From Sphingomonas swuensis (GTDB taxonomy: Bacteria > Pseudomonadota > Alphaproteobacteria > Sphingomonadales > Sphingomonadaceae), in contig NZ_BAABBQ010000001.1 of the NCBI RefSeq assembly GCF_039538045.1, positions 2,316,001-2,380,000 of the forward strand: a stretch of 64,000 nucleotides of DNA, given 5' to 3'. A program made the position numbers and the translations under genes. Under the pieces are notes generated by a model. That model had not been told where the DNA came from. It saw only the letters and a program-made list of their open reading frames with translations, and did not search any database. Below are positions 17,623-24,676 of the stretch, piece by piece; the first letter of the stretch is position 1; each line of letters starts with the position of its first letter.

Positions 17623-18174
17623 TTAGTCCGAAGTGGGTAGCTCGCCGGGCGCGGCGGCGACGATTCGCCTGGCAAGCTCGAAGCCGTGACCGGCGCGCAT
17701 CATCGCCGACAGCGCCTTGGCCCGCCCGTCGCGATCGGCCGCTTCCTCGGCATAGGGACCGATCCGCTTGCGCTGGGCGAAACGCAGCGCCGACTGCCAC
17801 GCCGCCGCCTCGGCCGCCTCGAGCGCGCCCGCGCGATCCTCCTCGGCGATCCCCGCCACGCTGAGCGCGTCGCGCACCCGGCGCCCGCCGAAGCCGCGCC
17901 TCGTCAGGCTCGCGCCCTTGGCCTCGGCGAAGGCGCGGTCGTCGACGAACCCCTGCTCGGTCAGCTTGGCGACCAGCGCCGGAAGGTCCGGCTCGCCCTC
18001 GCCATCCCAGCCGCGCTCGCGCAGCTTGCGCTTGAGGTAGGTCGACAGCTTGGCCCGGCTGGTGGCGAAGCGGGCGACATAATGAAGCGCCAGATCGTTC
18101 AGCGCGACCCGGTCGAGCGGCTTCGGAACCCGCCGCTGGCGCCTCTTCCGGCCGCCCTCCTCATCCCCGTCCAT
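17623..18174 (-). CDS. recX: RecX-family regulatory protein
   Basis: A 183-residue all-helical protein of the RecX family, which modulates RecA filaments. It has the three-helix repeat features: ALHYVARFATSRAKLSTYLKRK, then LTEQGFVDDRAFAEAKGASL and RRGFGGRRVRDALSVAG. A highly basic N-terminus (GGRKRRQRRVPKPLDR) follows the ATG at 18174. recA is not adjacent. The gene is on the same strand as the cold-shock gene, 60 bp upstream of it, and is divergent from the acyl-AMP ligase. Confidence 0.87.
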   Translation of the reverse strand: MDGDEEGGRKRRQRRVPKPLDRVALNDLALHYVARFATSRAKLSTYLKRKLRERGWDGEGEPDLPALVAKLTEQGFVDDRAFAEAKGASLTRRGFGGRRVRDALSVAGIAEEDRAGALEAAEAAAWQSALRFAQRKRIGPYAEEAADRDGRAKALSAMMRAGHGFELARRIVAAAPGELPTSD

Positions 18175-18292
18175 GCCTAGGCTCGACCCCTCACGCCTTG
18201 ATTGTGCCACAGTGTCCCGCGAACAACCATCGGAGGCAATCGCGGCTGTCTGGTGCCGCCCGGCCGTTCGAACAAGACAGCAGGAACATCGC

Positions 18293-20059
18293 GTGCTCGA
18301 CGTCATCGCCAAGGACAACAAGCTTGCGCCCCCCGGCGCCACTGCGACCTTGGACGACCTTCCCCGCCGCATCGCCGACTTCGCGACGCTCGGGGAAGCG
18401 CTCGACTTCGCCGCGACCGGCACCCGCGGCCTCAACTTCCACGATCCTCGCGGAACGCTGTCGCGTGCCTACGGCTATGCCGAGCTTCGCCGCGACTCCC
18501 TCGCCGGTGCGCGCCGCCTGATCGGCCTCGGCCTCGAGCCGGGCGACCGCGTCGCGCTCGTCGCCGAGACCGGGCCCGAGTTCGCCGCCGGCTTCTTCGC
18601 CGCCATCTACGCCGGCCTGTGGCCGGTCCCGCTGCCGCTCCCGACCAGCTTCGGCGGGCGCGAGGCCTATGTCGAGCAGCTGACCGTCATGCTGACGAGC
18701 TCGGACCCGGCACTGTTCCTCTATCCCTCCGAGCTTGCCGACTTCTGCGTCGCCGCGGGCGACCGCCGCCAGGTCCGCGCGATGAGCTGGGAAGAGCTCG
18801 CCGCCGCCCCCGTCGACGAGGCGCTCGCGCTGCCCCAGGCCAAGCCCGAGGACATCGCCTATCTCCAGTACAGCAGCGGCTCGACCCGCTTCCCCCACGG
18901 GGTCGCGGTCACCCACCATGCGCTGCTCGACAATCTCCGCGCGCATGGGCTTGGCCTCAACGTCGAGCCGACCGACCGGGTCGTCAGCTGGCTGCCCTGG
19001 TATCATGACATGGGCCTCGTCGGCTGCTTCCTCTCGCCGCTCGCCAACCAGCTCAGCGTCGACTATCTCAAGACCGAGGACTTCGCCCGCCGCCCGCTGG
19101 CCTGGCTCGACCTCGTCAGCCGCAACCCCGGCACCACCCTCTCCTATTCGCCGACCTTCGGCTACGACATCTGCGCCCGCCGCATGTCGAGCCAGCTGAA
19201 GGCGCAGGACCGCTTCGACCTGTCGCGCTGGCGGATCGCCGGCAATGGCGCGGACATGATCCGTCCCGACGTCATGCAGGCCTTCGTCGACGCCTTCGCC
19301 GGCGCCGGCTTCAAGGCCAGCGCCTTCTGCCCTTCCTACGGCCTTGCCGAGGCGACCCTGGCGGTCAGCCTGATGCCGCCGGGCGAGGGCATCCGCCTGG
19401 AACTGGTCGAGGAAAGCCAGCTTTCGGGCGCTGCCGCCGCCGATGGTCAGGACCGGCCCAAGCGCTTCCGCGCGATCGTCAACTGCGGCCGCCCGGTCGA
19501 AGGGATGGAGATCGAGATCCGCTCGGCCGACGGCGCCATCCTTCCCGACCGCGAGATCGGCAAGGTATGGGTTCGCGGCGCCTCGATCATGGAAGGCTAT
19601 TTCCGCGACAAGGAAGCGACCGACGCCTGCATGGTCGGCGGCTGGCTCGACACCGGCGACATGGGCTACCTCTCGGCGGGCTACATCTTCATCGTCGGCC
19701 GCGCCAAGGACATGATCATCATCAACGGCCGCAACCACTGGCCGCAGGACATCGAGTGGGCGGTGGAGCAGCTGCCCGGCTTCAAGTCGGGCGACATCGC
19801 CGCCTTCGCGATCACCGGACCGTCGGGCGAGGAGCAGCCCGCGGTGCTGGTCCACTGCCGGGTCTCGGACCTCGAGGAGCGCAGCCGCCTCAGGGACGAC
19901 ATCAAGGAGCGGGTCCGCGCCATCACCGGCATCTCGCCGGTGGTCGAGCTGATCGCCCCGCGCACGCTTCCCCGCACCAGCTCGGGCAAGCTGTCGCGCA
20001 CCAAGGCGCGCAATCTCTATCTCTCGGGCGAGATCGTGCCCCTCGACATCGCCGCCTGA
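18293..20059 (+). CDS. Fatty acyl-AMP ligase (FAAL, FadD32-like)
   Basis: A 588-residue ANL-superfamily enzyme that adenylates fatty acids, usually to load an acyl carrier or PKS rather than CoA. Motifs are the P-loop-like YSSGSTRFPHGVAVTH, WLPWYHDMGL, YGLAEATLAV, DTGDMGYL and GRAKDMIIINGRNHWPQDIE, with the C-terminal GKLSRTK. The FAAL-type GYIFIVGR region is present. The GTG at 18293 has AGGA seven bases upstream. No carrier protein or polyketide synthase gene is nearby, so the acyl acceptor must be elsewhere. The gene converges on a MarR-type regulator. Confidence 0.88.
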   Translation: MLDVIAKDNKLAPPGATATLDDLPRRIADFATLGEALDFAATGTRGLNFHDPRGTLSRAYGYAELRRDSLAGARRLIGLGLEPGDRVALVAETGPEFAAGFFAAIYAGLWPVPLPLPTSFGGREAYVEQLTVMLTSSDPALFLYPSELADFCVAAGDRRQVRAMSWEELAAAPVDEALALPQAKPEDIAYLQYSSGSTRFPHGVAVTHHALLDNLRAHGLGLNVEPTDRVVSWLPWYHDMGLVGCFLSPLANQLSVDYLKTEDFARRPLAWLDLVSRNPGTTLSYSPTFGYDICARRMSSQLKAQDRFDLSRWRIAGNGADMIRPDVMQAFVDAFAGAGFKASAFCPSYGLAEATLAVSLMPPGEGIRLELVEESQLSGAAAADGQDRPKRFRAIVNCGRPVEGMEIEIRSADGAILPDREIGKVWVRGASIMEGYFRDKEATDACMVGGWLDTGDMGYLSAGYIFIVGRAKDMIIINGRNHWPQDIEWAVEQLPGFKSGDIAAFAITGPSGEEQPAVLVHCRVSDLEERSRLRDDIKERVRAITGISPVVELIAPRTLPRTSSGKLSRTKARNLYLSGEIVPLDIAA

Positions 20060-20087
20060 GCGTACGCGCCCGGCGGACGTCGGGCGC

Positions 20088-20618
20088 TCAGACGCCGATC
20101 CCGCTGATCGCGGTCCCGCCCTCGATCAGGCTGCGGAAATATTCGGTCAGCAGCCGCCGGCCCTTCTCGCTCAGCTCGACATAATTCTTGCGCCGATCGT
20201 GCGAGCTCTGGGTCCGCACCACCAGCTTCTGGCTCTCCAGATAGTCGAGCCAGCGGATCGAGGTGGTCAGCGGCGAATTGCTGAACTCGGCCAGCTTGGT
20301 CACCGACACCTGGTCGCCGCGGTCGCCGTAGATGAACAGCACCAGCAGCATGTCCCAGGCCGGTTCGCTGAACAGCGACTGCCCGAAATGCTCGATCCGC
20401 CGCTTGCGTGACTGGTAGACCGCGCGGGCGAGGGTGAGCACGTCTTCGTGGGCCGCGACCATCACCTCGGTCTCGGCCGCCTCTTCGCCGCCCTCTCCTT
20501 CCCTGCCCTTGTTCCCGGCAAGCAGCTTGGCCAGCAGGCTGTGGGCCAGCGCGGCCTCCTCCGACGAGAGAGTCACCGACTCCGTGGCGTTGCGGGGTCC
20601 AAACACATTGTCCTTCAT
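20088..20618 (-). CDS. MarR-like winged-helix transcriptional regulator
   Basis: A 176-residue regulator starting at ATG 20618. The C-terminal ~100 residues are a winged helix with MarR traits: WDMLLVLFIYGDRGDQVSVTKLA, the recognition region SPLTTSIRWLDYLESQKLV and the wing SHDRRKNYVELSEKGR. The N-terminal ~75 residues contain an acidic Glu/Gly-rich linker (GREGEGGEEAAETE). It converges with the acyl-AMP ligase gene and may regulate it, but this is inference. The frame is open for another 340 bp upstream with poor coding character, so the short start is preferred. Confidence 0.83.
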   Translation of the reverse strand: MKDNVFGPRNATESVTLSSEEAALAHSLLAKLLAGNKGREGEGGEEAAETEVMVAAHEDVLTLARAVYQSRKRRIEHFGQSLFSEPAWDMLLVLFIYGDRGDQVSVTKLAEFSNSPLTTSIRWLDYLESQKLVVRTQSSHDRRKNYVELSEKGRRLLTEYFRSLIEGGTAISGIGV

Positions 20619-20769
20619 GACCGTCGAAGCACCTTCAATTAACCCCGCGAAGGGGGCACCAACCAGCCGGAAAACGGCGAAATGGCGTCTCGGTGCCATC
20701 CCGTAACTTCGCCGCAATCCCAACGGGTTCGATGTCCCATCTACCTTCACAGCGTTCTTGCTCAGCCCA

Positions 20770-20783
20770 GTCAAATCCTTGAC
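20770..20783. promoter_or_regulatory. Inverted repeat, possible regulator site
   Basis: GTCAA-ATCC-TTGAC is a perfect 5-bp inverted repeat in an AT-richer patch 150 bp upstream of the MarR-like gene. MarR proteins bind short inverted repeats, but the distance is long, so this is only a candidate. Confidence 0.3.
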
Positions 20784-20856
20784 GGGACTGTTAAATTTCA
20801 CCTTGGATGTATTAATCGGCTTGTCGCAGGGAACGCTCTCTGGGACCGTTCGTGCC

Positions 20857-21024
20857 ATGATGATGTATCCCTCGATCCGCAAGCCCTGGGCAGCTCCGAG
20901 CCTTACTCGCATCGTTCCCGACGCACGGCTCGTCCGGCACGTGCTCGACGCCAACGGCATCCGCGACGTGCCCCCGGGCCTCGCCCAGTTCGTCGCTCCT
21001 GTCGCATCGGACAGCGACCGCTAG
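20857..21024 (+). CDS. Possible 55-residue protein
   Basis: An ORF beginning with three consecutive ATG codons (20857, 20860, 20863). It encodes a Pro/Arg/Val-rich peptide ending ...APVASDSDR, 47 bp before tRNA-Trp. There is no recognisable family or strong Shine-Dalgarno. The third-position GC bias looks coding, but in this genome that is weak evidence. Confidence 0.25.
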   Translation: MMMYPSIRKPWAAPSLTRIVPDARLVRHVLDANGIRDVPPGLAQFVAPVASDSDR

Positions 21025-21071
21025 CATTTGCTTGCATGGCGGCCCCAGTCGGGGTACCCGCGCCGCGGCCT

Positions 21072-21147
21072 AGGGGTATAGCTCAGTTGGTAGAGCATCG
21101 GTCTCCAAAACCGAGGGTCGTGGGTTCGAGTCCCCCTGCCCCTGCCA
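21072..21147 (+). tRNA. tRNA-Trp(CCA)
   Basis: A 76-nt cloverleaf: acceptor AGGGGTA/TGCCCCT, D arm TAGCTCAGTTGGTAGAGC, anticodon stem TCGGT/ACCGA with loop CTCCAAA giving anticodon CCA, T arm GGGTTCGAGTCCC, discriminator G and encoded CCA. It lies just ahead of secE-nusG, the conserved bacterial arrangement. Confidence 0.97.
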
Positions 21148-21266
21148 GGCCGCCGCGAGGCGCGTAGCGAAGCAGCGCGCCGACCCGCGAATGTCGGCCT
21201 GGCCAATCACGCCGCATCATTGCGCTCCGGATCGACGGCACGGAATGCACTTCCGTGACGGCCCGC

Positions 21267-21295
21267 TTGAAGGAACAGCGGCACCACGCTACATG
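21267..21295 (+). promoter_or_regulatory. Candidate secE-nusG promoter
   Basis: TTGAAG at 21267-21272 and TACATG at 21290-21295 are separated by 17 bp. The implied start near 21302 would put a strong hairpin at the very 5' end of the secE transcript. Confidence 0.35.
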
Positions 21296-21305
21296 CGCTC
21301 GCAAC

Positions 21306-21341
21306 CGAGGTCCGGCGGAGCCATCCGCGGACCTCGTTTTT
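21306..21341 (+). terminator. Terminator-like hairpin between tRNA-Trp and secE
   Basis: CGAGGTCCG (21306-21314) pairs with CGGACCTCG (21328-21336), with 3 further inner pairs, followed by five T. It ends 21 bp before the secE ATG. It may end tRNA-Trp transcripts, attenuate secE-nusG, or cap the 5' UTR of secE mRNA. Confidence 0.75.
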
Positions 21342-21362
21342 CTATCTGTTATGAGGCAAAAG

Positions 21363-21560
21363 ATGGCCAAGACATCTCCCGGCGAGTTCATCCGCCAGGT
21401 CCGCAGCGAAGCGGGCAAGGTCGTGTGGCCGACCGGCAAGGAGACCTGGGTCACCGCGGTGATGGTGTTCATCCTCACCGGCCTCCTCGCCCTCTTCTTC
21501 TTCGCCGTGGACAGCGCGTTCGCCGCGATCGTCCGCTCCCTCCTCGGCTTGCTCGGTTAA
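21363..21560 (+). CDS. secE: Preprotein translocase subunit SecE
   Basis: The 65-residue single-span SecE of the SecYEG translocon. The cytoplasmic amphipathic segment has the hallmark FIRQVRSEAGKVVWPTGKET, followed by one transmembrane helix (~res 28-52) and a short periplasmic tail. It is the minimal form typical of non-enteric bacteria. The ATG at 21363 is favoured over earlier ones, which add no homologous sequence. It is followed 9 bp later by nusG. Confidence 0.95.
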   Translation: MAKTSPGEFIRQVRSEAGKVVWPTGKETWVTAVMVFILTGLLALFFFAVDSAFAAIVRSLLGLLG

Positions 21561-21569
21561 GGTCTGCCC

Positions 21570-22109
21570 ATGTCCCGCTGGTACATCATCCACGCCTACT
21601 CCGGCTTCGAGAACAAGGTCCGCGATTCGATCGTGAGCGAGGCCAAGCGCCTCGGCCTCGAGCAGCTGGTCGAGTCGGTCGAGGTCCCGACCGAGAAGAT
21701 CACCGAGATCCGCCGCGGCAAGAAGGTCACCAGCGACCGCAAGTTCTTCCCGGGCTACGTCCTCGCCAAGCTCGGCATGAACGACGACGTCTACCACCTC
21801 GTCAAGAACACCCCCAAGGTGACCGGCTTCCTCGGCCCGAACGGCAAGCCGCAGGCGATCAGCGAGGCCGAGGCCGCGCGCATCCTCAACACCAAGGAAG
21901 AGGCCGCCGCCGCGGCGCCCAAGGCCAAGGTCAGCGTCGACTATGAGATCGGCGACAGCGTCAAGGTGCTCGACGGTCCGTTCGCCAGCTTCAACGGCGT
22001 CGTCGAGGAACTCGACTTCGACCGCGGTCGGGTCAAGGTCGGCGTCTCCATCTTCGGGCGCGCCACCCCGGTCGAGCTCGAGTTCGAGCAGGTCGAACTG
22101 GTCAAGTAA
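21570..22109 (+). CDS. nusG: Transcription termination/antitermination protein NusG
   Basis: A 179-residue NusG. The NGN domain opens with RWYIIHAYSGFENKVRDSI and contains RKFFPGYVLAKLGMND, the RNA-polymerase clamp-binding region. A linker with an Ala-rich stretch (EEAAAAAPKAK) leads to the C-terminal KOW domain (VKVLDGPFASFNGVVEEL). NusG couples RNA polymerase to ribosomes or Rho. In this genome rplK-rplA does not follow directly but lies 5 kb downstream. Confidence 0.96.
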   Translation: MSRWYIIHAYSGFENKVRDSIVSEAKRLGLEQLVESVEVPTEKITEIRRGKKVTSDRKFFPGYVLAKLGMNDDVYHLVKNTPKVTGFLGPNGKPQAISEAEAARILNTKEEAAAAAPKAKVSVDYEIGDSVKVLDGPFASFNGVVEELDFDRGRVKVGVSIFGRATPVELEFEQVELVK

Positions 22110-22116
22110 GCTTACG

Positions 22117-22154
22117 CAGGCGCGTTCTCCCGGGCCTGACCCGGGAGCCGCCTG
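22117..22154. repeat. GC-rich palindrome between nusG and msrA (possible bidirectional terminator)
   Basis: CTCCCGGG (22127-22134) pairs with CCCGGGAG (22140-22147) around CCTGA, flanked by further pairing CAGGCG/CGCCTG. The same core (CCCGGG-NNTGA-CCCGGG) recurs at 61062-61078, so it looks like a dispersed repeat. It sits between two convergent genes. Confidence 0.6.
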
Positions 22155-22155
22155 C

Positions 22156-22749
22156 TCAGCCCCGCCAGAAGGCCGGGTAGCGCTTGCGCAGCGCCTCGAC
22201 CTTGGGCCGGTCGTTCACGACGATATAGCCGTGGCTCGGGTTGCGCCGCATGAAGTCCTGGTGCGACGCCTCCGCCGGATAAAAGCGTCCCTGCTCGATG
22301 CGGGTGACGATCGGCCGCTTCCACGTCCCCGATGCCGACAACCGCCCGAGGAAGCCGCGGGCCTCCGTCGCCTGCGCCGGGCTCTGCGGAAAGATCGCCG
22401 ACCGGTAGCTCGGTCCGCTGTCGGGACCCTGCCGATTGAGCTGGGTCGGGTCGTGCGCCACCGTCGCATAGATGGTCAGCAGCTGCCGGTAGCTCACCTG
22501 CCGCGGGTCGAACGTGATCCGAACCGCCTCGGCATGGCCGGTGCGCTCGCTGCTGACCCGCTCGTAGGTCGCGTCGGCGGCGCTTCCCCCGGCATAGCCC
22601 GAGACCACGTCGGTCACGCCGCGAACGTGCTCGAACACGCCCTCGAGGCCCCAGAAGCAGCCTCCGGCAAGCACCGCCGTCTCGCGCGGGGCAGCGGCGG
22701 ACGCCGGCGCGGCGAACGCCACCAGCAGTGCGGGGAGCAACTTCTTCAT
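22156..22749 (-). CDS. msrA: Peptide methionine sulfoxide reductase MsrA, exported
   Basis: A 197-residue enzyme that reduces the S-epimer of methionine sulfoxide. The catalytic cysteine is in GGCFWGLEG (Cys31), with HAEAVRITFDP, DPTQLNRQGPDSGPSYRSAI and the C-terminal NPSHGYIVVNDRPK. A Sec signal peptide (MKKLLPALLVAFAAPASAAA) indicates a periplasmic form. The start at 22749 has AAGG six bases upstream. A resolving cysteine is not obvious near the C-terminus, so it may recycle by a different thiol. The gene converges with nusG. Confidence 0.93.
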   Translation of the reverse strand: MKKLLPALLVAFAAPASAAAPRETAVLAGGCFWGLEGVFEHVRGVTDVVSGYAGGSAADATYERVSSERTGHAEAVRITFDPRQVSYRQLLTIYATVAHDPTQLNRQGPDSGPSYRSAIFPQSPAQATEARGFLGRLSASGTWKRPIVTRIEQGRFYPAEASHQDFMRRNPSHGYIVVNDRPKVEALRKRYPAFWRG

Positions 22750-22823
22750 CGGCATCCTTCCAGTCGCGGGCATCGAGCGCTTCTACACCTTCCAGCATGA
22801 CTGTCGCACAACGGCGACCATGC

Positions 22824-23594
22824 CTACCCGCAGGTGTCGGCGATCAGCCGCACCGTCTCGCGCGGCTCGTCCCACAAGGGGAAGTGGCCGCTGTGCTCGA
22901 ACCAGTGGAGCCGCGCGCCCGGGAAGCGCTTGGTCGCGCGCTTGGCCTGCACCGGAAGGCACAGCCGGTCGTGCCGTCCCCAGCCGATCGCCAACCGTCC
23001 GCCGGTCCGCTCGGCCCCTTCCTGTCCGGGCCCGTAGCCGAGGTCCTTGATCAGCGAGGGCACCGTCGGCGTCACGGCCAGCGCGCGCAGTTCCTCGGCG
23101 ACGAAGCTGCCGTCGAGCGCCCACGGCCGCGCCGACAACTGCGCCAGCAGCGCCGAGCGCCCGACCTTGTTGCCCGCCAGTGTCGGAAGCGCCGGCTTCA
23201 GCCCTTTCACCAGGGCGCGCGAGGCCGACAGGGTGGTCACCACCAGCTGCCGCTCCCACCCTTCCCAGAAGCCGCCCGGATCGAGCGCGACGACGTTACC
23301 CGCCCGTCCCTGCCGCGCCAGCTCGAGCACGAGCCGAGCGCCCATCGAGCTTCCGACCATGTCGACGCCCGTCATCCCGTTGGCATCCTGCCACGCGGCG
23401 ACCGAGCGGACGAGGCCGGCGAAGGTCCCGCTGTCGCCCTCGGCGGGGGTCTGGCCGTGCCCCGGAAGGTCGATGACGACCACGCGTCGTGCCTCGGCGA
23501 GCGGCGCCAGCACCGGCTCCCAGGCGTGGCCGCTGCTGCCCAGCCCGTGCACCAGCAGCAAGGGGCGCCCGCGCCCATGATTGACCACATGCAT
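22824..23594 (-). CDS. Alpha/beta hydrolase
   Basis: A 256-residue alpha/beta-fold hydrolase. The oxyanion region is LLLVHGLGSSGHAWEP, the nucleophile elbow GSSMGA, and the catalytic acid/His region ends HWFEHSGHFPLWDEPRET. The ATG at 23594 has GGAGA upstream. No signal peptide is present, so it should be cytoplasmic. Members hydrolyse esters, lactones or C-C bonds; the substrate cannot be told from sequence. It is divergent from the ABC exporter operon. Confidence 0.87.
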   Translation of the reverse strand: MHVVNHGRGRPLLLVHGLGSSGHAWEPVLAPLAEARRVVVIDLPGHGQTPAEGDSGTFAGLVRSVAAWQDANGMTGVDMVGSSMGARLVLELARQGRAGNVVALDPGGFWEGWERQLVVTTLSASRALVKGLKPALPTLAGNKVGRSALLAQLSARPWALDGSFVAEELRALAVTPTVPSLIKDLGYGPGQEGAERTGGRLAIGWGRHDRLCLPVQAKRATKRFPGARLHWFEHSGHFPLWDEPRETVRLIADTCG

Positions 23595-23749
23595 GTTCGT
23601 CTCCTTTGAGATGAGGTAACGGTCGGCAGCCCTCGCCGGGCCCTGTTCGACGAAAGATGCGCGTGGCCCGACGAACAGCCATGCGGTGCGGCTTCGCGCT
23701 TGACCCCTGCCGCCTGGCCGCCACACTCGATCACATCAGGGGGAATAAC

Positions 23750-24676
23750 GTGGCCAGTGGACCAGCGCTCGCGCTCGAGCATGTCAGCAAGACCTTCGGC
23801 GACCTCGCCGCGGTCGACGATCTCAGCTTCGCGGTGCGCGAGGGCGAGGTCTTCGGCTTCCTCGGCGGCAACGGCGCGGGCAAGACGACCTCGCTCCGAA
23901 TGGTCCTCGACATCATCCGTCCGACCTCGGGCAGCATCTCGGTCCTCGGCCGCCCGCCAGGCCGCGAGAATGCCGTCCACCTCGGCTTCCTGCCCGAGGA
24001 GCGCGGCCTCTACCGCTCGATGAGCGCGCTCGACACCATCACCTATTTCGGCCGCCTCAAGGGCATGAGCCCAGGCGATGCCCGCACCGAGGGCCTCGCT
24101 TTGCTCGATCGCTTCGGCCTCTCGAACTTCGCCAAGTCGACCATGGACAAGCTCTCCAAGGGCATGGCGCAGAAGGTCCAGCTCGCCACCGCGGTGGTCA
24201 ACAGTCCGCGCCTCCTGATCCTCGACGAGCCCTTCTCGGGCCTCGACCCGGTCAATCAGGGCCTGCTCGAGGACGAGATCAAGCGCGCCTCGGCCAAGGG
24301 CGCGACCGTCGTCTTCTCGACCCACGTGATGCAGCATGCCGAGCGCCTGTGCGACCGCCTGCTGCTCCTCGCCAAGGGCCAGAAGCGCTTCGAGGGCACG
24401 CTCGACGAGGCCCGCGATCTCCTTCCCGCCCGCCTCACCGTCACCGCCCGCGGCGACCTCGGCGCCCTTCCCGGGGTCGCCAGCGTCGAGGCCGGCACCG
24501 AGCGCGGCGAGGGCTGGCGCGACCAGACGATATCGCTCGCCCCCGGAGTCCAGGCTGGCGACCTCCTCGAACATTGCACCGCCAACGGAGTCGCGCTCCG
24601 CCGCTTCGAGGAGCGACGCCCGAGCCTCCACGACGTCTTCCTCTACATGGTCGGCCCCCAGGAGGCGCGCGCATGA
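23750..24676 (+). CDS. ABC transporter ATP-binding protein (NatA-like)
   Basis: A 308-residue ATPase. The start is GTG at 23750, preceded by a GGGGGA ribosome site. The Walker A motif is GGNGAGKTT, the signature LSKGMAQKVQLA and Walker B LLILDEPFSGLDP, followed by the H-loop FSTHVM. The C-terminal ~80 residues are the extension (DUF4162-like) found in NatA/CcmA-type exporters. Its stop overlaps the permease ATG (ATGA), so the pair form one exporter, similar to the sodium/antibiotic efflux NatAB group; the substrate is unknown. Confidence 0.92.
   Translation: MASGPALALEHVSKTFGDLAAVDDLSFAVREGEVFGFLGGNGAGKTTSLRMVLDIIRPTSGSISVLGRPPGRENAVHLGFLPEERGLYRSMSALDTITYFGRLKGMSPGDARTEGLALLDRFGLSNFAKSTMDKLSKGMAQKVQLATAVVNSPRLLILDEPFSGLDPVNQGLLEDEIKRASAKGATVVFSTHVMQHAERLCDRLLLLAKGQKRFEGTLDEARDLLPARLTVTARGDLGALPGVASVEAGTERGEGWRDQTISLAPGVQAGDLLEHCTANGVALRRFEERRPSLHDVFLYMVGPQEARA

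Larger units (their letters stand above)
20619..21071 (-). other. Regulatory/intergenic region upstream of the MarR-like gene
   Basis: 453 bp between the regulator and tRNA-Trp. It is less GC-rich than its surroundings around 20760-20820 and holds a 14-bp inverted repeat at 20770-20783 and one doubtful 55-codon ORF on the + strand. No RNA family was recognised. Confidence 0.5.
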
